From Oceaniglobus trochenteri (GTDB lineage: Bacteria; Pseudomonadota; Alphaproteobacteria; Rhodobacterales; Rhodobacteraceae), in assembly GCF_020529025.1 (NCBI RefSeq), contig NZ_JACNMM010000003.1, forward strand, positions 496,001 through 560,000: a stretch of 64,000 bases of DNA, given 5' to 3'. Numbering within the stretch: position 1 is the first letter of the stretch; each line of letters opens with the position of its first letter. This document shows, piece by piece, positions 53,963 to 63,142 of the stretch. Under the pieces are notes generated by a model that was not told the DNA's origin, did no database searches, and was given only the letters and a program-made list of their open reading frames with translations. Both the position numbers and the translations under genes were made by a program.

Positions 53963-54916
53963 ATGACAGCAGCTCTTCCCACACCCGCCCAACCGCTGAA
54001 GATCGGCACCCGGGGGTCGCCCCTGGCGCTGGCCCAGGCCCATGAAACCCGCGACCGCCTGGCCGCGGCCTTCGATCTGCCGCCCGAAGCCTTCGAGGTG
54101 GTCGTGATCGTGACCACCGGCGACAGGGTGCAGGACCGCGCCCTGAAAGAGATCGGCGGCAAGGGGCTGTTCACCCGCGAGATCGAGGCCGACATGCTGT
54201 CGGGCAAGATCGACATCGCGGTGCATTCGATGAAGGACATGCCAGTGTTGCAGCCCGAGGGCCTGGTGCTGGATTGCTATCTCCCGCGCGAGGACGTGCG
54301 CGATGCCTTCGTGTCGCTGGGCGGCGGGGCGCTGGATGCGCTGGAGGAGGGGGCCGTGGTGGGTACATCCTCGCTCCGGCGGCGGGCGCAGGTGCTGTAC
54401 AAGCGGCCCGATCTGAAGGTGGTCGAGTTTCGCGGCAACGTGCAGACCCGGCTGCGCAAGCTGGCCGATGGCGTGGCCCAGGCCACCTTCCTGGCCATGG
54501 CGGGCCTGCGCCGCCTGAACCGGACCGGGGATGTGCCGCACATGCCGATTCCCGACGACGTGATGCTGCCCGCCGTGGCGCAAGGGGCCATCGGCATCGA
54601 AAGGCGCGCCGATGACAGCAGGGTGGCAGAGATGCTTGAGGCGATCCACGATTTGCGCACGGGTCAGCAGCTTGCGGCCGAGCGGGCCTTTCTGGCCGCG
54701 CTGGATGGCTCTTGCGAGACGCCCATCGGCGGGCTGGCGGTGCTGGACGGCGGCAGCCTGCACCTGCGGGGTGAGATCCTGCGCTCGGACGGGTCCGAAT
54801 GCCTGGCCGATGCCACCTCTGGGGCGATCGAGGATGGTGCCGAGATGGGCCGCTCCATCGCCGCGGGCCTTCTGGCGCGGGCGGGCGAGGGGTTCTTCGA
54901 CTGGCATCAGGCCTGA
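53963..54916 (+). CDS. hemC: Hydroxymethylbilane synthase (porphobilinogen deaminase)
   Basis: The 317-residue enzyme joins four porphobilinogen units on a covalent dipyrromethane cofactor. [46 protein letters not shown] and the cofactor cysteine in [13 protein letters not shown] (about residue 250) are all present. A TTG two codons upstream is another possible start. It diverges from hemE. Its last 10 bases overlap the convergent MFS gene. Confidence 0.97.
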   Translation: MTAALPTPAQPLKIGTRGSPLALAQAHETRDRLAAAFDLPPEAFEVVVIVTTGDRVQDRALKEIGGKGLFTREIEADMLSGKIDIAVHSMKDMPVLQPEGLVLDCYLPREDVRDAFVSLGGGALDALEEGAVVGTSSLRRRAQVLYKRPDLKVVEFRGNVQTRLRKLADGVAQATFLAMAGLRRLNRTGDVPHMPIPDDVMLPAVAQGAIGIERRADDSRVAEMLEAIHDLRTGQQLAAERAFLAALDGSCETPIGGLAVLDGGSLHLRGEILRSDGSECLADATSGAIEDGAEMGRSIAAGLLARAGEGFFDWHQA

Positions 54917-56115
54917 ACGGGCATCCCCTCGCGGTCGGCGTAAAGCAGCGTCAGCGCACAGACCGTCACCATGGCGGCGCCGATGGTGGTGGCGACGGCA
55001 TATCCCCCGAGCGCCGATCCCAGCGCGAAGACCCCCGCGCTGATGACCTGGCCGCCCAGGAACACCAGCGACACCAGCGAACCGCCGGTGCCGGGGCGGC
55101 GCGACATCATCTCCTGCACGTAAAGCAGCGGTAGCGAGGCCAGCACGCCCGCCCCGATGGCCCCCGGCGCGATCAGCAGCCAGACCACGGGCAACGCACC
55201 CAGAAACGGCAGCGCGAACAGGAAAGCGCCGTAGATCAGCGCGCCCAGCGTCAGGGCCGGGGTCAGGCCGATGCGCGCGGTCAGCCAGGGCAGGGCCAGG
55301 ATCACCGGCATCTCAAGCCCGGCGACGATGCCCACGAAAAGGCCCACATCGCCCGGCCCGCGCCCCTCGGCCGCGTTCAGGATCAGGCCAACGGTTATCA
55401 TGTAGACGGCGTTGGCCCCCTGTATCCCGGACAGCAGAACCAGCCGCGAGAGGACCGGCCAGCGGGCCATTTCGCCCAGGGCCGCGGCAAGCGACAACCC
55501 CGAGGCGGTATCCCTCCAGGCCGTCGCGCCGTCGCGCGGCCAGGCAAAGACGAAGATCGCCAGAAGTGCGGTGGCCGCCACCCCGCCGACGAAATAGACC
55601 GCCAGAAGGTTGACCCCCAGATTGAAGGCGACGGCCCATAGCGGCAGCACCACCAGGAAGGGCAGGCAGAAGATCGCGCGGATCGTCGTCTGGATCGCGG
55701 TGCGCCGTTCGGGCGGGTGGACCGACCCGGCCAGCCGCGCCAGGGCGAACAACTGGCCGAACAGCGTGCCGAAGGCCGGAAAGAACAGCACATGGGCCAG
55801 CACGAAGGCGACGGGACTGTGGGTCAGCGTCACGCCAAAGGCCCCGGCCATCCCGGCCAGGGCCATGAAGCGGGCCATGGTGCGGCGTTTGGCGCTGCGG
55901 TCGGTCAGGATGCCGACGCCCAGCGTCGCCACCAGCGACAGCGCCGAGCCTGTCATGAAGATCAACGCATATTGCCCGTCGGAGAACCCGAAACGCTCGA
56001 TCCCGATCAGCGACTGATAGGCGCCCAGTGTGCTGCCCATGGTGCCGAAGGCGATCAGGCCAAGCGCGATCAGCCGCAGGCTGCGGTCGCGCAGGATGAG
56101 GCCAAGGGTTGTCAC
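54907..56115 (-). CDS. MFS transporter
   Basis: A 402-residue inner-membrane protein with about twelve hydrophobic segments. The opening [20 protein letters not shown] and the loop [20 protein letters not shown] resemble sugar-efflux (SET) type permeases. The GTG start at 56115 overlaps the stop of the GlcD-like gene (GTGA), which makes an upstream start improbable and couples the two. This suggests transport of a hydroxy acid or related compound handled by that enzyme, which is an inference. The 3' end overlaps hemC by 10 bases. Confidence 0.85.
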   Translation of the reverse strand: MTTLGLILRDRSLRLIALGLIAFGTMGSTLGAYQSLIGIERFGFSDGQYALIFMTGSALSLVATLGVGILTDRSAKRRTMARFMALAGMAGAFGVTLTHSPVAFVLAHVLFFPAFGTLFGQLFALARLAGSVHPPERRTAIQTTIRAIFCLPFLVVLPLWAVAFNLGVNLLAVYFVGGVAATALLAIFVFAWPRDGATAWRDTASGLSLAAALGEMARWPVLSRLVLLSGIQGANAVYMITVGLILNAAEGRGPGDVGLFVGIVAGLEMPVILALPWLTARIGLTPALTLGALIYGAFLFALPFLGALPVVWLLIAPGAIGAGVLASLPLLYVQEMMSRRPGTGGSLVSLVFLGGQVISAGVFALGSALGGYAVATTIGAAMVTVCALTLLYADREGMPVQA

Positions 56116-57518
56116 GGAATGACCTTGCCGGGGTTCATGATGCCGCCCGGGTCCAGCGCGTCCTTGATCCGGCGCATCACGTCCAGCGCGACCGGGTTCT
56201 TGCGTCGGGCCATGGTGGCGCGCTTGGCCTTGCCGATCCCGTGTTCGGCGGAAAAGCTGCCGCCCAGGTCGGCCACCACGTCCTCGATCCGGGCGACGAT
56301 GGCGTCGGATTGCGGGATGCCGGCCTTGCTGGGCCACATGCTGAGGTGGACATTGCCATCGCCCAGGTGGGCAACCACCATGCTCTGCCCCTCGGGGTCG
56401 ATGGCGTGAAAGGCGGTTTCGGCCTGGCGCAAGAAATGCTCGACCCCGTCCAGGGGCAGGGCCACGTCCATCAGCAGGACGGGTTGCTGCATCACCGACA
56501 TTTCGCCGGCATCCTCGCGCCGGGCCCACATCTCGGCGCGCTGGGCCTCGTTTCGGGCGACCACGGCATCCAGGACACCGCCCTCTTCGGTCATCTCGCC
56601 CAGGGTCTGTTCCAGCAGGTCGACGATGGGCAGGCTGCCGTCTTCGTTGAGCGTTGCATCACGGGGGGCGGTGGCGCCGATTTCCACCATGATGTTCACG
56701 GCGTGGCGCTGATCGAAGGGCGCGCGGGCCTTGGGGCGCAGGCGCAGGTGGCGTTCGATATAGGCGGCGGGCATGTATTCGAAGGCTTCGACAGCGCCCC
56801 CCGTCGCGGCCTGAAGCCGGTTCAGCAAGGTCAGCGCATCGCCCAGCGAGGGCAGCGCCACCATCGCCGTGGCATAGGCGGCGGGCATGGGTTGCAGCTT
56901 CAGGACAGCGGCGGTGATGATGCCCAGCGTGCCCTCGGCGCCGATGAACAGGTCGCGCAGGTCAAAGCCCGAGTTGTCCTTGCGCAGCTCGCTCATCAGG
57001 TCGAGGATTTCACCGGTGGGCAGAACCACCTCGATCCCCAGCACCTGTTCGCGGGTATTGCCGAACCGGACGACGTTCGAACCGCCCGCGTTGGTGGAAA
57101 GGATGCCTCCCACCAGCGCCGATCCCCGTGCGCCCAGCGTGACCGGAAAGACCAGATCGTGCGCCGCGACGGCATCGTGGACATGGGACAGGATTACCCC
57201 CGCTTCGACAATGGCGGTGCGGGCGGCAGGCCGGATTTCGCGCACCGCACGCATCCGATCAAGCGAGATCATCAACTGCCCCGGCGCATGGGCGCCCCCC
57301 GCCAGCCCGGTGTTGCCCGACACCGGAACGACCGGGGTGCCGGTTTCATGGGCAAGCGCCATGATGGCCGCAACCTCGGCGGTGCTGCCGGGCCGCGCCA
57401 CGGCCAGGGGTTGCCCCTTGTAGTTGCCTGTCCAGTCGCTGGCCCAGGGGGCGCAATCATCGCCGGTCGCGATGTTGGCCGGGCCGGTGATGGCGCGCAG
57501 TCGTTCGATGATGTCCAT
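56112..57518 (-). CDS. FAD-linked oxidase (D-lactate/D-2-hydroxyglutarate dehydrogenase-like)
   Basis: The 468-residue flavoprotein has an FAD_binding_4 domain (about residues 38-175) with PVSGNTGLAGGAHAPG and GGILSTNAGGSNVVRFGNTR for FAD, and a C-terminal FAD-oxidase domain ending GSFSAEHGIGKAKRATMARR. The closest functional groups are D-2-hydroxyglutarate dehydrogenase and D-lactate dehydrogenases of the GlcD family. Substrate choice cannot be read from sequence. It is translated together with the following MFS gene (GTGA overlap). The ATG at 57518 fits the family. Confidence 0.9.
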   Translation of the reverse strand: MDIIERLRAITGPANIATGDDCAPWASDWTGNYKGQPLAVARPGSTAEVAAIMALAHETGTPVVPVSGNTGLAGGAHAPGQLMISLDRMRAVREIRPAARTAIVEAGVILSHVHDAVAAHDLVFPVTLGARGSALVGGILSTNAGGSNVVRFGNTREQVLGIEVVLPTGEILDLMSELRKDNSGFDLRDLFIGAEGTLGIITAAVLKLQPMPAAYATAMVALPSLGDALTLLNRLQAATGGAVEAFEYMPAAYIERHLRLRPKARAPFDQRHAVNIMVEIGATAPRDATLNEDGSLPIVDLLEQTLGEMTEEGGVLDAVVARNEAQRAEMWARREDAGEMSVMQQPVLLMDVALPLDGVEHFLRQAETAFHAIDPEGQSMVVAHLGDGNVHLSMWPSKAGIPQSDAIVARIEDVVADLGGSFSAEHGIGKAKRATMARRKNPVALDVMRRIKDALDPGGIMNPGKVIP

Positions 57519-57613
57519 GGTCTGGCCCCCGCGGTTTCGTGCCGGCACTCTGTCGCCACCGGCCGGGATGTGCCAGCCCTTTCCCATGCGTTCAACCCGT
57601 GGAATGATGGCGC

Positions 57614-58213
57614 ATGAGCTTCCTTGTGCGCTATCTTACCCATCCGCAGGTCGCGATTGACCCGCAGGGCGACATCACCCGCTGGTCGCTGAGCGATCTT
57701 GGCCGCGCGCGGGTTGGCGCACTGGTGCGCAGCGGGGCCTTGCAGGGCACCACGCGCATCGTTTCCAGCGACGAGACGAAGGCGGTCGAAACGGCCACGC
57801 CGCTGGCCGAGGCCCTGGGCCTGAACGTGGAAATCCGCGCGAACCTGCACGAGAACGACCGCAGCGCGACGGGTTTCCTGCCCCCGGCCGAATTCGAGGC
57901 CACGGCAGACCGCTTCTTCGCCCACCCCGACGACAGCATCCGGGGCTGGGAAACGGCACGCGCGGCGCAGGCGCGAATCGTCGGCGCGGTGGAACGCTGC
58001 CTTGCCGATCATCGCGGTGGCGATCTTCTGCTCGTCGGCCACGGGGCCGTGGGAACCTTGCTTTACTGTGCCCTGGCCGGGCTGGACATCAGCCGGAAGC
58101 ATGACCAGGGGCCGGGCGGGGGCGGGTGTTTCCTGGCCTTCGACAGCGACCAACGCCGCCCAAAGGCGGGGTGGCAACCGATGGAGGCGATGGCGCCCGC
58201 CCCCCGCGCCTAA
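57614..58213 (+). CDS. Histidine phosphatase superfamily protein with an altered RHG motif
   Basis: The 199-residue protein keeps the phosphohistidine nucleophile, H10, but the usual R-H-G reads T9-H10-P11 (RYLTHPQV). The second histidine H143 is in LLLVGHGAVG, and SSDETKAVETA (51-61) is the variant of the S-x-x-x-R-A-x-x-T-A block, with lysine in place of arginine. The fold is clear; activity and substrate are uncertain because two phosphate-binding arginines are replaced. It diverges from the GlcD-like gene, and its stop overlaps the convergent esterase gene by 4 bases. Confidence 0.83.
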   Translation: MSFLVRYLTHPQVAIDPQGDITRWSLSDLGRARVGALVRSGALQGTTRIVSSDETKAVETATPLAEALGLNVEIRANLHENDRSATGFLPPAEFEATADRFFAHPDDSIRGWETARAAQARIVGAVERCLADHRGGDLLLVGHGAVGTLLYCALAGLDISRKHDQGPGGGGCFLAFDSDQRRPKAGWQPMEAMAPAPRA

Positions 58214-58854
58214 TCCGCCGCCTGTTCGATCAGGTCCAGAACCTTCGGCCCAAGGTCCTGCACGATCAGCTTTACCCCCTCGGCGTTGGGGTGGATGCCG
58301 TCGCCCTGGATGTATCGGGCCAGGGTCGCCTGCCTATCGTCCATCCTTTCCAGCGCACCAAGGAAGCTGGGGGCATAGAGTGTGTCGTGGGTTTCGGCCA
58401 GGTCGGGATAGATCGCGTCGAAGTCGCGCTTGAACTCGGGGCCATAGTTGCCCGGCGCGACCATCCCGATCAGCAGCACAGGAATGCCGCGTTCGCCCGC
58501 CTTTGCAAGGATCGCGTCAAGATTGGCGCGGCTGCTGGCCGGGTCGATCCCGCGCAGCAGGTCGTTGCCCCCCAGCGCGACGATCATCGCGTCAACCTCG
58601 GGGGTCAGGGTCCATTCGACCCGCGACAGCCCGCCCGCCGTGGTGTCGCCCGAGACACCGGCATTCAGGACGGTGGCCTCGGCGCCCTGTTCGGCCAGCC
58701 AGGCGTTCAACTGCGGCACGAAGCCCTGGGCGGGGGGCAGGCCATAGCCCTGGGTCAGGCTGTCGCCCAGGGCGGCAACGGTGACGGGCGCCGCCAAAGC
58801 GGGGGCCACGGCCAGCGTCAGCGCCGCCGTCAGCGCCACGGCACGCTTGCGCAA
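58210..58854 (-). CDS. Secreted GDSL-type arylesterase/lysophospholipase (TesA-like)
   Basis: A SGNH hydrolase of about 214 residues. The signal peptide reads MRKRAVALTAALTLAVAPAL from a TTG start at 58854, followed by the mature domain with block I ALGDSLTQGYG (nucleophile serine), block III VALGGNDLLRG and block V GDGIHPNAEG (catalytic Asp and His). It would act on esters or lysophospholipids in the periplasm. TTG is chosen because it gives a textbook signal peptide; another TTG at 58878 is possible, so the start is uncertain. It diverges from the LolD-like ATPase, as tesA does from ybbA in many proteobacteria. Confidence 0.85.
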   Translation of the reverse strand: MRKRAVALTAALTLAVAPALAAPVTVAALGDSLTQGYGLPPAQGFVPQLNAWLAEQGAEATVLNAGVSGDTTAGGLSRVEWTLTPEVDAMIVALGGNDLLRGIDPASSRANLDAILAKAGERGIPVLLIGMVAPGNYGPEFKRDFDAIYPDLAETHDTLYAPSFLGALERMDDRQATLARYIQGDGIHPNAEGVKLIVQDLGPKVLDLIEQAAD

Positions 58855-58915
58855 CCGCCCGACCGCCCCATATGCCAATGACAAGACCGTGCCGCGCCCA
58901 AGGAAAGACGCCCCG

Positions 58916-59620
58916 ATGAATGAACCGATCCTGTCGCTCAGCGACATTACGCTTTCGCTGGACGGCAACGCCGGTCGGGTCGAGATCCTGAAGGGGATCA
59001 GCCTGGACGTGGCCAGGGGTGAAACGGTGGGGCTGGTCGGGCCTTCGGGGTCGGGCAAGTCGTCTCTCCTCATGCTGATGGGCGGGCTGGATCGCGCCAC
59101 CGGGGGCCGGGTGCGGGTTCTGGGGCAGGATATCACCGACATGAACGAGGATGCCCTGGCCCGCTTCCGCCGTGAACATATGGGGGTGGTGTTTCAATCC
59201 TTCCACCTTATCCCGACGATGACGGCGCTGGAAAACGTCGCGACGCCACTGGAACTGGCCGGGCACGAGGATGCCTTCGCCCGTGCCGAGGCCGAGCTTG
59301 AGGCGGTGGGCCTGGGGGCGCGCAGCGGCCATTACCCGGCGCAGATGTCGGGTGGCGAACAGCAGCGCGTGGCCCTGGCCCGCGCCGCCGCGCCGCGCCC
59401 TGCGGTGCTGCTGGCGGATGAGCCGACGGGCAACCTTGACGGCACCACCGGCCAAGCGATCATGGAGCTTCTGTTCGGGCTGCGCGACCGGCACGGCGCC
59501 ACTCTGGTCCTTGTCACCCACGCGCCCGAACTGGCCGAACGGTGCGACCGCACGATCCGGCTTGAGGATGGGCGCATCGCCCCCGAACACCGCGAAACGG
59601 CCACCGCCGCGGCGGAATAG
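58916..59620 (+). CDS. ABC transporter ATP-binding protein (LolD/YbbA-like)
   Basis: A 234-residue ATPase with Walker A GPSGSGKS at 42-49, signature SGGEQQRVALARA, Walker B VLLADEPTGNLD and a LolD-type Q-loop region VVFQSFHLIPTMTALENV. In many proteobacteria this gene, opposite tesA, is followed by a large FtsX-like permease (ybbP). Here the next gene is hmgA, 63 bases away, and no permease is present. It must pair with a permease encoded elsewhere or have lost its partner. AAGGAAA lies before the ATG. Confidence 0.88.
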   Translation: MNEPILSLSDITLSLDGNAGRVEILKGISLDVARGETVGLVGPSGSGKSSLLMLMGGLDRATGGRVRVLGQDITDMNEDALARFRREHMGVVFQSFHLIPTMTALENVATPLELAGHEDAFARAEAELEAVGLGARSGHYPAQMSGGEQQRVALARAAAPRPAVLLADEPTGNLDGTTGQAIMELLFGLRDRHGATLVLVTHAPELAERCDRTIRLEDGRIAPEHRETATAAAE

Positions 59621-59683
59621 GGGCTGGCCGCAAATGGGCGTCGGCCCTATCCTGCCCGCGACAACCGACGGCAGGAGGAAACC

Positions 59684-61039
59684 ATGACCGACGCCCCCAT
59701 GCGCATGACCCGGGCCCCATCCCTGCCCGGCCCGCACGAAGGCTACATGCCCGGTTTCGGCAACGATTTCGAAACCGAGGCCCTGTCTGGCGCCCTGCCG
59801 CAGGGGATGAACAGCCCGCAGAAATGCAACTATGGCCTTTACGGCGAACAGCTTTCGGGCACTGCCTTCACCGCGCCCAGCCACCAGAACGAACGCACCT
59901 GGTGCTATCGCATCCGCCCCTCGGTGAAACATTCCGCCCGCTATCAGAAAATCGACCTGCCGCACTGGAAAACCGCGCCCCACATTCCGCAGGACGTGAC
60001 CAGCCTCGGCCAGTACCGCTGGAGCCCGCTGCCGCACGCCGATCAGCCGCTGACCTGGGTCACGGGCATGCGCACCATGACGACGGCGGGCGATGTGAAC
60101 ACCCAGGTGGGCATGGCCAGCCATGTCTACCTGGTGACGCAAAGCATGGTGGACGAGTATTTCTATTCGGCCGACAGCGAATTGCTTGTCGTGCCGCAGG
60201 AAGGGCGGCTGCGGTTCCTGACCGAACTGGGCATCATCGACCTTGCGCCCCAGGAAATCGCCATCCTGCCCCGTGGCCTGGTCTACCGTGTCGAGGTGGT
60301 CGAGGGGCCGTGCCGCGGTTTCGTCTGCGAAAACTACGGACAGAAATTCGCGCTGCCCGGGCGCGGGCCCATCGGCGCCAACTGCCTGGCGAACCGGCGC
60401 GATTTCAAATCCCCCGTCGCGGCGTTTGAAGACCGCGAGGCCGACAGCACCGTGACGATCAAATGGTGCGGCCAGTTCCACCGGACCCGCATCGGCCACT
60501 CACCGCTGGATGTGGTGGCCTGGCACGGCAATTATGCTCCGGTGAAATACGATCTGAACACCTATTGCCCGGTGGGGGCGGTTCTGTTCGATCATCCCGA
60601 TCCGTCGATCTTTACCGTGCTGACCGCGCCTTCGGGGGTGGAGGGGACGGCCAACATCGACTTCGTGCTGTTCCGCGACCGCTGGATGGTGGCCGAGGAT
60701 ACCTTCCGCCCGCCCTGGTATCACAAGAACGTTATGTCCGAGCTGATGGGCAACATTCATGGCCAATACGATGCGAAACCCAAGGGCTTCGTGCCCGGCG
60801 GGATGAGCCTGCACAACATGATGCTGCCCCATGGCCCCGATCGCACCGCCTTTGAAGGGGCGTCGAACGCCGAACTGAAACCCCACAAGCTGGAGGATAC
60901 CATGTCGTTCATGTTCGAAACCCGCTTCCCCCAACACCTCACCCGCTTTGCCGCGCAAGAGGCACCGCTTCAGGACGATTACATTGATTGCTGGGAGAGC
61001 CTGGAAAAGAAGTTCGACGGCACGCCGGGGAAGAAGTGA
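59684..61039 (+). CDS. hmgA: Homogentisate 1,2-dioxygenase
   Basis: This 451-residue iron enzyme opens the ring of homogentisate to maleylacetoacetate in tyrosine and phenylalanine breakdown. [17 protein letters not shown] opens the family; the iron ligands fall in the C-terminal cupin: [15 protein letters not shown] and [14 protein letters not shown] (about residues 341-387), with histidines and glutamate in place. The neighbours are unrelated: no maleylacetoacetate isomerase or fumarylacetoacetase follows, so the rest of the pathway is elsewhere (the FAH gene at 7882 is of a different branch). GGAGG precedes the ATG. Confidence 0.96.
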   Translation: MTDAPMRMTRAPSLPGPHEGYMPGFGNDFETEALSGALPQGMNSPQKCNYGLYGEQLSGTAFTAPSHQNERTWCYRIRPSVKHSARYQKIDLPHWKTAPHIPQDVTSLGQYRWSPLPHADQPLTWVTGMRTMTTAGDVNTQVGMASHVYLVTQSMVDEYFYSADSELLVVPQEGRLRFLTELGIIDLAPQEIAILPRGLVYRVEVVEGPCRGFVCENYGQKFALPGRGPIGANCLANRRDFKSPVAAFEDREADSTVTIKWCGQFHRTRIGHSPLDVVAWHGNYAPVKYDLNTYCPVGAVLFDHPDPSIFTVLTAPSGVEGTANIDFVLFRDRWMVAEDTFRPPWYHKNVMSELMGNIHGQYDAKPKGFVPGGMSLHNMMLPHGPDRTAFEGASNAELKPHKLEDTMSFMFETRFPQHLTRFAAQEAPLQDDYIDCWESLEKKFDGTPGKK

Positions 61040-61060
61040 GGGGCGGCGTGCCGCGTTTCT

Positions 61061-61516
61061 TCAGGCGCCTGGGTTGTCCGATGCCAGCGCCGCGAGATTG
61101 GCAAGCGAGGCCGACCAGCCGTTGGAAAAGTCCTTGAACATCTCGGGCCCGACCAGGCTGGTGATCTGCAAGGTCAGTCGCAGCAGGCTCCCTGTCGCCG
61201 TCGCCGATATCTCGTGACTGCACAGCGAGATCGACATTGTCTCTCCGCCGACGGCAAGTGTTTCGGTCAAACAGAAGAATTCGGGCGTGACCACGTGGAA
61301 CTGACCCAAGGTGTTGAAGTCGGGTGAGTCCTTTGGGCCACACCGGATTTTCTCGTGACCGCCGGGGCGAAGGTCGTATTCGTCGATGATGAGAACGCTG
61401 TCGTTGTCGGGGGCGCTCCATTTCTGCCGGGTGTCGCGGTCGGTGATCAGGTGGAACAGGCGTTCGGGAGAACAGGGAATTTCCCGTTCCAGCGTCAGGG
61501 TTTCGAAATCAGCCAT
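61061..61516 (-). CDS. SRPBCC/AHSA1 domain protein
   Basis: A 151-residue protein of the Aha1-C/START-like (SRPBCC) fold: LTLEREIPCSPERLFHLITD at the N-terminus, then WSAPDNDSVLIIDEYDLRPG, and the amphipathic final helix with FSNGWSASLANLAAL. Such proteins bind hydrophobic ligands in a cavity, and the AHSA1 branch is very often encoded with an ArsR-type repressor, as here. Ligand unknown. The ATG overlaps the stop of the arsR gene by 8 bases, so both are expressed together. Confidence 0.87.
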   Translation of the reverse strand: MADFETLTLEREIPCSPERLFHLITDRDTRQKWSAPDNDSVLIIDEYDLRPGGHEKIRCGPKDSPDFNTLGQFHVVTPEFFCLTETLAVGGETMSISLCSHEISATATGSLLRLTLQITSLVGPEMFKDFSNGWSASLANLAALASDNPGA

Positions 61517-61844
61517 CTTTGGGTTCCTTTTCAAGGTGTTCAGCAAGAGCGGAAAGGCGGTCGAGGCGGCCCTCCCAGAGGGTGCGGTGGTGGGTAAGCC
61601 AATCCACCGCCCGGGCGATGGGCGCCGCCTCCAGGTGGACCGTCCGAACCCGGCCCGCCTTTGCCGTATGGATCAGCCCGGCGGATTCGAGCTTTCCGAG
61701 ATGCTTCAGGAACGATGGCATGGCCATGTCGTGCCCCAGGTGCAGCTCGGACACCGGGGCGGGGCCGGTCGTGAGACGTTCGATCACCGCACGGCGGGTC
61801 GGATCGGCAAGGGCCGAGAAGATGTCGTTCAGATTGTTATCCAT
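61509..61844 (-). CDS. ArsR family transcriptional repressor without metal-site cysteines
   Basis: This 111-residue winged helix regulator opens MDNNLNDIFSALADPTRRAV; the DNA-recognition helix lies in HDMAMPSFLKHLGKLESAGL (about residues 38-57), and a beta-hairpin wing AGRVRTVHLEAAPI follows. The protein has no cysteine, so it cannot use the CVC-type metal site; a different signal is expected, perhaps the ligand of its partner AHSA1 protein. A 9-bp inverted repeat overlaps its promoter (61847-61892) and the A of the ATG coincides with the expected transcription start, so the message may be leaderless. Confidence 0.9.
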   Translation of the reverse strand: MDNNLNDIFSALADPTRRAVIERLTTGPAPVSELHLGHDMAMPSFLKHLGKLESAGLIHTAKAGRVRTVHLEAAPIARAVDWLTHHRTLWEGRLDRLSALAEHLEKEPKDG

Positions 61845-61846
61845 AT

Positions 61847-61892
61847 GGCTAAGTAATCAGGTGCGCGAACGCGGGTCAAGAGATACTTAGCC
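61847..61892 (-). promoter_or_regulatory. Promoter and candidate operator of the arsR-AHSA1 operon
   Basis: Perfect arms GGCTAAGTA (61847-61855) and TACTTAGCC (61884-61892). Between them on the minus strand is TTGACC (61879-61874), 17 bases before TTACTT (61856-61851), which overlaps the inner arm. A transcription start about seven bases on falls at 61844, the first base of the ATG. This fits autoregulation by ArsR. Confidence 0.55.
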
Positions 61893-61927
61893 TTTGGGGA
61901 AAGTTTTCGGGGTGCGGCAGGCAACAG

Positions 61928-61963
61928 CGACCACCGAACGGCCAAGCGGCGCTTCGGTGGTCG
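61928..61963. terminator. Hairpin after the Gfo/Idh/MocA gene
   Basis: CGACCACCGAA (61928-61938) pairs perfectly with TTCGGTGGTCG (61953-61963) across a 14-base loop. It lies 19 bases past the stop of the leftward gene at 61982. T-runs do not follow on the minus strand; GGCCGTTTT follows on the plus strand. Confidence 0.45.
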
Positions 61964-61981
61964 GGCCGTTTTACACAGGGA

Positions 61982-63142
61982 TCAGGCCAGCCGCCCTTGC
62001 CGCGCCTCGGGCATCAGGCCCCGCGCCATTTCCGGGCCAAGGGGAGCGGGGCGGTTGCAACTGGTGGTCATGGCCACGAAGGCGCCGGTTTCGCCCGATT
62101 GCAGGATGCCGGTCATCACCTCGGTCACGTGCACCGCCATGTCCAGCGCACAGCGGTGGGGCCGGTCGGCGGCGATGGCGGCGGCCATGTCGGCCAGCCC
62201 GGCGGTGCGGTAATTGGCCTGCGGATTGGTGTCGAGTTCGAAGTTGGGGGTCAGGAAGAGGTGATCCCACATCGTCACCTCATGCAGGTCGCAGTCGACG
62301 CCCGCACGCGACAGGGTGCCACCAAAGAAGTTGGGGTCGGGCAGGAACAGCGACCCCTCGGTGCCGTAGATCTCCATCGGTGAGTGTTCATGGGCCATCA
62401 CGTCCCAACTGGCCGAAAAGGTGATGGTGGCGCCCTGTTCGAACTCCAGCAGGGCGTGGATGGTGGTGGGGGTTTCCACTGGGATCGTTTCGCCCCGGCG
62501 CGGTTCCGACAGGATGGTGCGCCGATCATGGGCGGCGCTGGTCAGGGCGGCCACGCGGGTGACGGGGCCCAGAAGCTGCACCAGGTTGGTGATGTAGTAG
62601 GGCCCGAGATCCAGCACCGGCCCGGCGCCGGGCAGGAAGAAGAAATCGGGGTTGGGGTGCCAATGCTCCATGCCCCGGCTCATCACATGGGCGGTGCCCG
62701 AAACGACGCGCCCGATGGCGCCCGCGTCGATCAGGGCGCGGGCCTGCTGGTGGGTGCCCCCCAGGAAGGTGTCGGGCGCCGATCCGATGCGCAGCCCGGT
62801 TCGTTCGGACAGCGCCACCAGCGACCGGGCCTGCTCAAGGGTCAGCGCCAGGGGCTTTTCGCTATAGGCGTGCTTGCCCGCCGACAGGATGGCATGGGTG
62901 ACGTCATAATGGGCGGCAGGCACCGTCAGGTTCACGATCACGTCGATATCGTCGCTGGTCAGCAGGGTTTCGACGCTGCGCGCCTCCACGCTGTACTCCT
63001 GCGCCCGCTTGCGCGCGGCGGCGGGGGCCAGGTCGGCCACTGCGACGATCCTCAGCCCGGGAAACAGCGGGGCGAAGCCCAGGTAGGTGGTCGAGATATT
63101 GCCACAGCCGATCAGGCCGACGTTTACGGGTCTGTCACTCAT
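61982..63142 (-). CDS. Gfo/Idh/MocA family oxidoreductase
   Basis: A 386-residue NAD(P)-dependent dehydrogenase. VNVGLIGCGNISTTYLGFAP is the Rossmann motif, EKPLALT (about residues 96-102) the EKP block with the catalytic lysine, and the C-terminal domain has GPVLDLGPYYITNLVQLLGP with the aspartate and the tyrosine or histidine region. It is not close to the paralogue at 14567. The ATG overlaps the stop of the isomerase gene by 8 bases, so both form one leftward operon for an unknown sugar or cyclitol. The frame is open upstream to 63211, within the isomerase gene. Confidence 0.9.
   Translation of the reverse strand: MSDRPVNVGLIGCGNISTTYLGFAPLFPGLRIVAVADLAPAAARKRAQEYSVEARSVETLLTSDDIDVIVNLTVPAAHYDVTHAILSAGKHAYSEKPLALTLEQARSLVALSERTGLRIGSAPDTFLGGTHQQARALIDAGAIGRVVSGTAHVMSRGMEHWHPNPDFFFLPGAGPVLDLGPYYITNLVQLLGPVTRVAALTSAAHDRRTILSEPRRGETIPVETPTTIHALLEFEQGATITFSASWDVMAHEHSPMEIYGTEGSLFLPDPNFFGGTLSRAGVDCDLHEVTMWDHLFLTPNFELDTNPQANYRTAGLADMAAAIAADRPHRCALDMAVHVTEVMTGILQSGETGAFVAMTTSCNRPAPLGPEMARGLMPEARQGRLA

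Noticed and set aside
52832-54907. A 691-codon minus-strand frame that would extend hemE upstream
   Set aside because: The extension is antisense to hemC and has no family match; the ATG at 53860 gives the normal hemE length.
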